Assembly (NCBI GenBank): GCA_009823395.1
Contig: CM020503.1
Span: 3,405,001-3,469,000 of the forward strand
DNA: 64,000 nucleotides
Source: Thamnaconus septentrionalis
Lineage: Eukaryota > Chordata > Actinopteri > Tetraodontiformes > Monacanthidae
Direction: 5' to 3'
Shown: positions 55,946 to 64,000 of the stretch, piece after piece
How positions within the stretch are numbered: the stretch's first letter is position 1
How the letters are laid out: each line of letters opens with the position of its first letter
Translations under genes and position numbers: made by a program
Notes under the pieces: model-generated
Database searches by the model: none
What the model was told of the DNA's origin: nothing
The model's input: the letters and a program-made list of their open reading frames with translations, nothing else

Positions 55946-58199
55946 AGGTTGGCAGCTAACTAGGAGCATGTATATTCTCATATACATGCGAACCCTTCTA
56001 TGGGTAGGAAAACCAAATTACCTTTTATTGTACTGTGAGTATACACTTTTATTATTGTATTCATGGGCAGATTAGGGAGTTTTACCAATGCAAACTTTTT
56101 GTTTGTTGTTTTTCTGAAAAGAAGTTCTTCTACAAGGCAAGGCCTGATTGACTTGAAAATAAAGTCTCAATTTCTACTACTATTTCACTTTCTACTGCTA
56201 ATGGAAGCTCAGAGAGGGGCTGAGATACTGTGAGATTATGAGCTGATGATGAGCAGGTTAACTGGATTGAGGAGGCAGAGCAGGTGTGGATGAGGGTGGA
56301 GGAGAGCAGACTGAGCTGACAGTGCAGGAGTACTGAACAAGAAACAGAGACAAAACTCAAAAAGGCAGTAAAGCTTATTTCAACAAAAGTTAGGTTTTTT
56401 TTTGTTTGTTTATTTTTGCCGAAATCCAATTTATTTTGCATTTATGTATTTATTTATTTTGCATGGTTGCTCACATCACAATTTAAGAACCCGTTTACAC
56501 GTAGACGGGTTTCACTGAAAATGCACATTTTTGAAAAATGGGCTTCAGGGTGGGACTGTTCGGCTTGGTGCAAACACTGAAAACATTCTTTTTTTTGGAA
56601 ACAATGGTGTCATAGGAAGACTACTAATAGCAACAACGACAACACTGAGCAACAGATTTGTGTTACTGCTAGAAAAGATGATGAGACGGAAATCAGCAAA
56701 CGATGGTGGACAATAACACACGGTGCAACAAAAGTGAGTGATTCCACTCTATTCCTCTGCTTCACTCAATAATAATATCTAATTTTCTTTCCACTTTCTC
56801 TTCATGGTATAATTCAATCCTCCTCCTGTGCCAGAGTCTGGCATCTTTTACATTTCAGCTAAAAAAAATCATGTAATCATGTCCGAAGCAGGACCACATA
56901 TAAAGTGAGCAGAGGGTCTGAATCTCCAAATTGTCCAAAGGAGTGACTATGAATTGTTGAAGACACAAAGCTGTTTTCCCCAGTTTGAACCGGACTTAGA
57001 AAGAAATCTCCGGACGTGTTTTCCGTTCTCTATCATCTCCCAGAGACACATCATCCACATCCCTGAGTTAAAAGTTTCTCCAATACTCCCTCAGTGAAAA
57101 AGTTTCCTGAAAAGCTCCTTCTTTGAATGCAAATTAAAGGATATTATTCGGCAGGAAAATCAGAGATTGAATAACTACAAACGTGATAAGGGAAATGGTT
57201 GCAGGAATCTCTGCAAATTCCTTTGTTACAAAGGGGGGGAGGGGTATCCTGCTATTCTTAGGGTGCATCAACCTCAATATCGCATCATGCGCACCATCCG
57301 ATATAGCGGTAAATACATCACCATCAGCTCCGAGGCCTCTCTACAGCAGACACACAATGCACACAAAGACAATCAGCAGAGACGGAGGGATCCTTGATGA
57401 TTTTCTAATAGAGTTTATTCCTCTCTCCTGTCATCAGTCAAACGATAACAAATCCATTTGATCTCCGCTGTGTGATGTTATATGAACTTCACTGGGGAAA
57501 CTCTTCCTCTGTAGCGCAGATGAGCTCGAAACACGAACCCTCGCATTCCCCTTTTTGCGTAATTGAAGCGGCGCGAGGCAAATTAAACAATAGCCCAGAG
57601 TAATTAAATCCCAGCAATACCCTGTTGTAGCAGTTTAAGCCCGTAATGATGTTTTCGCCGCACTCCTCTTTCCTGTTCCTCACCAATTAAATCCTACTAA
57701 AGACTGTGAGGACAGCTGGATTGAGTTTTGCCTAATGTCGGCGTTGTGCTTTTCTAGCCGCTCTCCCGTGGCACTGAAACCCAATAAATGTGATAATCGT
57801 GGGGTTCTTAATGACAAGGCGCAGGTGCGGGATGATTTGTTTTTGCGTGATTTGGTGCACCAGATAGGATTTACACGTGACAAAAAATAAGTTCGGGCTA
57901 CTTTAATTAGCCTGCTTTTTTCTCTGCGCCGCTAATACAAAATAAATACCAGTGGGCAAAAAATGTCAGGCTGTTTATGAACGTTCCTTAGCGTCAAAAG
58001 GCTAAGTTACGTCTGATTCATTTGGCCCGCTGTGAGAACACACTGTTCACAGTTCAGTGTGTATGGAGGAAAATAATATGGGCATTTTGACTTTTTTCAT
58101 TTTTTTTTAGTTTAATTTGATGGTCTTGTGACAGTTGACGGTCCTGTCACTATGCCTCCAATTGATCATGTGCCGTGGGTACTTGGCCAAGGGGATATC
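55946..58199. other. Intergenic; candidate conserved non-coding block at about 57120-57960
   Basis: No gene is seen. The block 57480-57960 is free of simple repeats, mixes CpGs with AT-rich motifs, and contains five AATT(A/G) homeodomain-type cores (GTAATTGAAG, CAAATTAAAC, GTAATTAAATC, CCAATTAAATCC, TTTAATTAGCC). That texture is typical of vertebrate developmental enhancers, but conservation cannot be shown here. Confidence 0.4.
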
Positions 58200-58200
58200 C

Positions 58201-58260
58201 CTATGGCTGACTGGTTAGCGCGAATGACTATTACCCAGAAGTCTGTGGTTCGAAGAGAGT
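58201..58260 (+). repeat. tRNA-like SINE head fragment
   Basis: TGGCTGACTGG (58204-58214, A-box-like) is followed by TTAGCGCGAATGAC and GTGGTTCGAA (58245-58254, partial B box). It cannot fold as an intact tRNA, and I read it as a decayed Pol III SINE head. Confidence 0.5.
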
Positions 58261-58330
58261 GAAAGTTGTTTTAAGCATTTGTACTTCTAAAATTTGGATG
58301 GTTTGGCATCCAACTAAAATGACTTGCAAC

Positions 58331-58487
58331 TAATATGAGTTGGCCCTGCGATGACCTGGTGACTTGTCCAGGGTGTCACCCTGCCTTCGCCCTGAGACAG
58401 CTGGGATAGGCTCCAGCAGACCCCCGTGACCCTGAATAGGAATAAGCGAGTATAGAAGATGAATGAATGAATGAATAATATGAGTTG
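58331..58487 (+). mobile_element. 5'-truncated SINE with 12-bp target-site duplication
   Basis: The body 58343-58475 corresponds to the last third of the 10.8-kb SINE (GTCCAGGGTGTCACCCTGCC, GGATAGGCTCCAGCAGACCC, TGAATGAA tail). The 12-mer TAATATGAGTTG flanks it exactly (58331-58342, 58476-58487), showing L1/L2-style target-primed insertion with 5' truncation. Confidence 0.9.
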
Positions 58488-61217
58488 TTGACTGTTGTAA
58501 TTTCAACTCTGATGTGAATTAAAACAAAATGCTTGGGAGACCTCGCCCAACATCAGGGCAACACAATTCAATTCAAGGCCCAGCAGCTTTGGTTGACTTG
58601 TTCTCTCTGTATCAGTTGCTCCAGCTACTATTAACCGGTGACGCTCAGTATCGAATAAAAATTGAAGTTGTTTCCTGCCACTGCTGTTTCTTTCAAATTT
58701 AAAAGGTGCCTCTTGACATGACAACCACAGACAGTAAAATCACACACATTACTTTTGAATAGGGAAGTGAAAGCACAATTTCTGCCCCGGCGTCTACCTC
58801 AGCTTGGCTCCTGGTGCCTCAACCAAGTGGAACTTCAGTTTTCTGCCCTAAATGCGACATTGCGATGACTTGCATCCCCAGGAACTAATTAACGATGAAG
58901 TCAAAAACAACCAGCTCAGCTGCAATGGGCACAATAAAGACGCCTTAATGGGCTGACCTGAATTGGGTCGAGTTGCCCAAACAGATGCTGTTTATATTTC
59001 ATGGGTGCTCCTGTAGCCACAGATGATGCTATTATCTCGGAATTAAAGTCCCCGCTATTCCTCAATCATCCTATTTTTTAATATATGTTTGACGCATCGC
59101 CGCTTCGCTCACGTCTCCCCTTTCCCCAGCTCATCCCTCGTCTGCCCGGGCCTCCTTGTTTAACCAGTGTCTGTACAACTGAATGGCATTCAATTATAAG
59201 CGCTATTATCAGCCTGGAGGTTAGTGCCCCGTCTAATTCACTCCTACTCTGTTGTCACAACATTAAGGCCCCCCCAGCCCCAATCCATCAGCTCCTCCCG
59301 TTATCCAAACTACACGACATTGGCATCTGATAACGCCGGCTGATTATGATGTCTACACCTCCCCTACCAGCACCGTCCCCTCCACGAGCCTTCCCCGTGG
59401 AAATGAAGGCACGGAGTGGATGAGTTTCTTCGTTAGCGCTTTAATGGCATTAAGGGCGTCGGGGCAGCTACGGTTTCCTATCAATTTTATTCAGGGGGAA
59501 ACTCAACACTCGCCAGAATCATTAGGAAGCGGTCCTAATGTAATCACTCATGAACGGCGCGAGTGCGTGCGCCCGCATATGTAAGCGACGCGTGTGTGCA
59601 AACTGGGCAGGGGGCACGCGTGGACCGCAACTCAACAAAATAAGAAAAGTTACTTCTTTAAAGCCTTCTTCTGGTGTGAGATTGAATCCGTTGCTCTGTG
59701 GGAATATACGAACTGTGTCAGATGTGAACTTGCTTCAACACCTTGGTCACCCCAAAAGGTCAAACAGCCACACAATCATCACAGGTTGAGATCAGACAGT
59801 CAGTGTGGGCGCCAGACAGCTGGAGCGGCTTCTATCGCTTTGAATATTTGAACGCGGGTGCAAGAGGAGGAAGAGAATTGTTCAGTGCGGTAAACAACAA
59901 TTGGAGGGAAAGGTGACAGGAAGGAGAGAAATGAGGGGAAATTCATCATATATCTCTAGATAAAGGGTCAATCACTAGAAGGGAGAGCTGCATTACAGCT
60001 AAAGGCTCAACAGAACAGCAACAGTGGCAGAGTCATTAATGAAAGTTGATTAAACCAAAGGAAATGCCCCATGACGTCTGGACTGATTTGAATATGTCTG
60101 ATGTTTATCTGCTGATGTTTATTAATTATGAAAAGTTACATTGACAAAGGTTGCGCTTGGTAAAAGACGTTTTTCTTTTTCCTTTTCTTTTTAATCATGT
60201 GAACGTTTGTTTGTGTACGAACAATCAGCTGAAGGAAGTGCAGCCTGGAGGGGGAAATCCCAGTGTGCACGGGAAAAACCCATTTAAGTGTGGACAGGGA
60301 CCTAAAAGAAAAAGGCAAGAGAGACAAGACAACCAGGAGGACGTGGAGGTAACAGAAAAAACCGACGTGGGGATCACGAGAACTGAAGCAGAGGGTGTGA
60401 GTGGGACACAGAGACAGAAAAAAACACACAGTGAATGAGAAGAGGACATTTTCAAAGAAAGAAAGTAAAACCGAGAAGTGAAAGACAGCGTGGTTGGGGA
60501 GGTTTGGGGTAAATGGGATGGAGACAAGAGGGGAGGACAGAGAAAGAGGGAGAGAGGTGGAGAGAAGAAATGATGGCCCAGGAGAGGAGAGGAGAGTGGA
60601 GCGCTGGAGAGTCTCTTTCATGTGGGATGCATAAGATCATAATACATAAAACCCTCCCATTATACTCTACAATACACTCCTGTGTTTGTGTGTGCGTGTG
60701 TGGGTGCGTGCGTGTGGACACGCGCGCTCCCAAATAGGTCTATGTGTGCAGGAGAGGGCTTATTGAAGTCTTTTTGTTCATGCAGCAATTTTCTACTTTG
60801 GCTCTGTGTTTCCCGTCGCTGTGCGCCACCGCTCAAACTTCTTCGCTCATTATTGTTGATGAAGTTGTGTTGGGCCTGTCGACGTGACCCTGTTTACGTG
60901 TAGCGTCAATGGCGGATTGTATTTCAGAGTTTTAGAATGTTGCTTTCGACGTGCCAACGGTCACCGCTGTCATTTAACCCCCCAAAACTTGAACAGTTGA
61001 AATAATGTGTGAAATGAAAGTGTTCATTCATTGAGTTGTGTTGCATCCTGAACAAGAAAAGCCTTTTTTTTTTTTTTTTAAATAGGCTGAATATGTTTTT
61101 AATAGGCTGTCTGATGACATGAGTGCCTCAGTGTTGTAAAAACACCTGGTAAAACTCGTTCAGTATGATTTATTCTGGATGCTGGATCTCCATTTCAGTT
61201 CAGATCATGTGCTTTTA

Positions 61218-61219
<2 letters not shown>

Positions 61220-61263
<44 letters not shown>

Positions 61264-61274
61264 GCTCTCTCTCT
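61220..61274. repeat. (CT)n microsatellite
   Basis: CT run with one AG interruption near its right end. Confidence 0.95.
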
Positions 61275-62599
61275 CCTCTGTTGCACCGTGCTGCATTCTG
61301 AATGAGCTGCAGCAATCCAAGCATTGTTTTTGATAAATCCATAGGGATAATATAATAATCAAAGTTGGCTGAAATTGTATGTATGAACGAAATAATAACA
61401 ATTCATTTTATAATTATAAATGACAAAATGAAGTTATCATAAAAGAAAAATTAAGACCAGCAGCCAAATAAAGGCAACGTTTTTTATTTAGTCACATCAT
61501 TCAACGCAAGAGAGTCTAGTTTCTGGTATAAATACATTTTCCATCTCCTATCTTTCACGACATTTGATCAGCCTTACATGATCAATGATCTAAGATGTAT
61601 TCTGTATCTTTTCAGACAACAACATATTTTGCCATCTCTTTGACAAGCTTAGGAAGTGGTAGATGGACTTTTTCCATGACTGGATTATTGACAGTTAAAA
61701 TTTTTCATAACATGATTTTTTTCATTGCATGGTACTTTTATAAACTCAAAACCAGTTAGTCTGCCCTGTAGAGAACTATTATCATCAGATAACAAAAGGT
61801 GTATAAGTGTGTATAATTACTGTATGAATGAAAGGATATATTGTTTCTTTATCATAACTTCAGGAGCTCATCTGAATTAAATCACTGAGCAAAACTAGGG
61901 AACTCACAGCTTTTCAAGCAATACTATGTCACTTCTCTACCTTTAAAGGATAGTTTCCAAAGTACCTTTACATTTTATTGACTTGATGGGGAGAATCACA
62001 CCCAGACCACTGATACCAGGGATCCAGCATATCTGCTATGGTACCATATAACTTCTACCATATAACCAAATCTCAAAAGATCGACTGGAACAGGCACTAG
62101 TTTCACTGTTGTACCCAATCCTTGCCCTGTCCAATTCTCCATGATGTATGCAGATGAAATGATAATTTAGAAGTAGAAAAACAATGTTCTGAAACAGAAA
62201 ATGCACCTTTAGTCACCTTAGTTCTAAAATAACAGACGTTTTGATAGGTCTGTTCTTCATAAGATAAGTCAAATTGCTGTAGGGTAAACTTTAAAACGCA
62301 CCATGAAATATTTAAGAGCGACAACATGAGGCCATATAAATAGATTAAACGTCTGGTTGACAAAGGTCGGGTTTTCTGTGTCTGGGACAACAGAGACAGA
62401 AAGTAAAAAGGGGGACATATTTTAATGCCAAGAAAGGATCAATATTGGGTAAGTAATGGGTTACAAGGAACAACAATTGCCTCAAATGTTACCCATGGGT
62501 CATGGAGCTGGTGATGGCTGATCAATGCAGCCAAACTGCTCCAAGATCTGTTGCCCGACAAGGCCAAATAAACCATGCTAGACAGAGTGTTTCCCAGGA

Positions 62600-62643
<44 letters not shown>
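62600..62643. repeat. (CA)n microsatellite
   Basis: About 21 uninterrupted CA units. Confidence 0.96.
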
Positions 62644-62645
<2 letters not shown>

Positions 62646-64000
62646 TCATGCTTGTTTATGGAAATTCAGTGACTGTAGGAACTGAATTGCCCTATGGGAA
62701 TAAATAAAGATTTCCTTATTCTGATACTAGAACGGACTGATTATAAGAGAACTCTCATTGCTGAGCTATCATTGCAGTACTGTTTGTGGTTTGTAAGGTG
62801 GCGCACAACTCAACTTAACTAAAGTAATTAGATATATTTTTGAACGTGTTATTAAAACTCATGTGTTGATGTCTTTGTCGTTGACCTTTTTTTCAATAGA
62901 TTGGGTCATTCCCAAGCTGTTGGTGATATCTGTTTGTATATAACAATCCTTAAATCCTTAAAGTTAAGCTTTACAACATACAAAATATATGCACTTAAAT
63001 TCTGTTAAATTTCATAGTACAGACAAATCATTGGCTGCCAGAATTTGATCTCTTGAGCCACCGAGAGATCAAATTCTTTTGAAATAACTTTCCTTCTCAC
63101 AGAGTGCTAGTCTGCAAACCACAGAGACAGTAGCTGGCAGACTGGGCCGGTGAAATAAAGACGTAGGAGCCCTGAGATTTCCTGTAAACAAAGAAAGGAG
63201 AGCGAAGACACGGGTGAAACAATACCTCACCACCATCGGGTGGTTTCACTGGCAGCATAATCTTAAAGACGTTATCAACACAAAGTCTGGAACAGTGTAA
63301 GATATCACAGAAACTTGCACTTCAAACTGCAGGAAGCAACAGAAACTGCAGCGAGATCAAAACCATTCCAGTCGAGTACCGTGACGTCATGGATGGATTC
63401 ACACGAAGACGCTTCAAGTGAGACAATTCTGATTTTCACACCTAAGACCTACGACATGCACATCTGAACAGGAATAATAAATTAATCAAGATAGAATTAT
63501 CAGAACGTGCTCGGGCCGCTTTCTTATGTGGAAATTGGAAATGAATCAGATATCGGGCAAATGTGTCTGTAGTCTGGGCAGACAGACAGGATATTACCAT
63601 GAAGCGTTGTGAGTCATATGCCATAAAAAAAATATAGCTTTGTTATGAACTTTCTGAGTGAAAATTGTTTGCTTCTACACTTCAATGCCTCTTGCAGGTT
63701 GGGACACAAATTGGGTTCATGTCCTTTAAAGTGTGAGCCAAGATGTAGCAAGTGTAAATGTAGATTTCAGATACAAGCCACTTTTAAAAGGAGACAGTAC
63801 AAAAACAGAAAGGGCCACCAAATTGGAACTGGGCCTGTAGTAAATCCAGCCTTGGAGACCAGAGACGGACACTAGACCACAGTATTGTATTTTTTAGTGT
63901 TGTTTGTTTTCGGTAACCAAAGCATTGACGTTCTTTATTCCAATTAAGTGCTTGTTATTCCATAAACTGTCATCTTTAACTGCAGTGAAAAACACCTGAA

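Larger units (their letters stand above)
58488..64000. other. Intergenic; candidate conserved non-coding block at about 58880-59540, microsatellites
   Basis: No gene is supported. 58880-59540 is repeat-poor with CpGs and AATTA cores (ACTAATTAACGATG, TCAATTATAAGCG, TCTAATTCACTCC). 60240-60600 is purine-rich (AGA/GGA), which produces a 161-codon minus-strand Ser/Leu-rich frame that is not a gene. (CT)n is at 61220-61274 and (CA)n at 62600-62643. The last 1.3 kb is unremarkable. Confidence 0.55.

Noticed and set aside
58201..58260. Possible tRNA gene
   Set aside because: Only A- and B-box-like fragments are present; no acceptor stem or complete cloverleaf can be drawn.
60136..60621. 161-codon minus-strand Ser/Leu-rich frame
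   Set aside because: It is generated by a purine-skewed (AGA/GGA) stretch; composition is low complexity and no homology is apparent.

Overview
This window is vertebrate nuclear DNA, almost certainly from a ray-finned (teleost) fish. Four multi-exon genes with GT-AG introns can be assembled. They encode recognisable orthologues of vertebrate proteins, at lengths close to what I recall for the human proteins. The non-coding DNA is dense in (CA)n and other microsatellites, tRNA-derived SINEs with a TGAATGAA tail, and short TIR transposons (Harbinger-, hAT- and Tc1-like). There is no prokaryotic, viral or organellar gene. Most long open frames in the window are translated microsatellites or chance frames inside introns.

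Layout. 1-7164: intron 1 (partial) of jmjd1c, which runs leftward out of the window; only its first coding exon (7165-7320, minus strand) is present. 7321-12515: the head-to-head interval between jmjd1c and reep3, with one intact SINE bounded by 13-bp target-site duplications, then a CpG-containing reep3 promoter with two CCAAT boxes and a CRE palindrome. 12516-34712: reep3 (plus strand), eight coding exons, 263 aa, complete. 34713-39676: the reep3 and nrbf2 3' UTRs, facing each other. 39677-44576: nrbf2 (minus strand), four coding exons, 282 aa, complete. 44577-45407: a short shared upstream region between the divergent nrbf2 and nhlrc3, with a second CRE palindrome. 45408-47102: nhlrc3 (plus strand), three coding exons, 351 aa, complete. 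47103-64000: nhlrc3 3' UTR, then about 15 kb without any gene I can support. That stretch holds a decayed Tc1-like transposase relic interrupted by a hAT-like element, a nearly identical 315-bp direct duplication, and two AT/homeodomain-core-rich blocks that look like candidate conserved non-coding elements.

The genes are not an operon and share no pathway. jmjd1c is a nuclear JmjC (KDM3-type) chromatin factor. reep3 is an ER-membrane hairpin/microtubule protein that keeps ER off mitotic chromosomes. nrbf2 is the regulatory subunit of the ATG14-VPS34 autophagy kinase complex. nhlrc3 is a predicted lumenal or secreted NHL-repeat protein. The jmjd1c/reep3 head-to-head pairing matches the mammalian arrangement. 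The nrbf2 position (downstream of reep3, tail to tail) and its pairing with nhlrc3 do not.

No new biological system is evident. The most worthwhile observations are: a non-canonical GC-AG intron in reep3; an 81-nt reep3 intron with no stop that is a multiple of three, so its retention gives a longer in-frame isoform; loss of the usual LXXLL nuclear-receptor box in nrbf2 together with a different LXXLL at the extreme C terminus; the divergent CRE-bearing nrbf2/nhlrc3 promoter; a perfect (CAG)45 tract in reep3 intron 6; and several nested or duplicated mobile elements. All calls are by eye from the sequence; no database search or alignment program was run.
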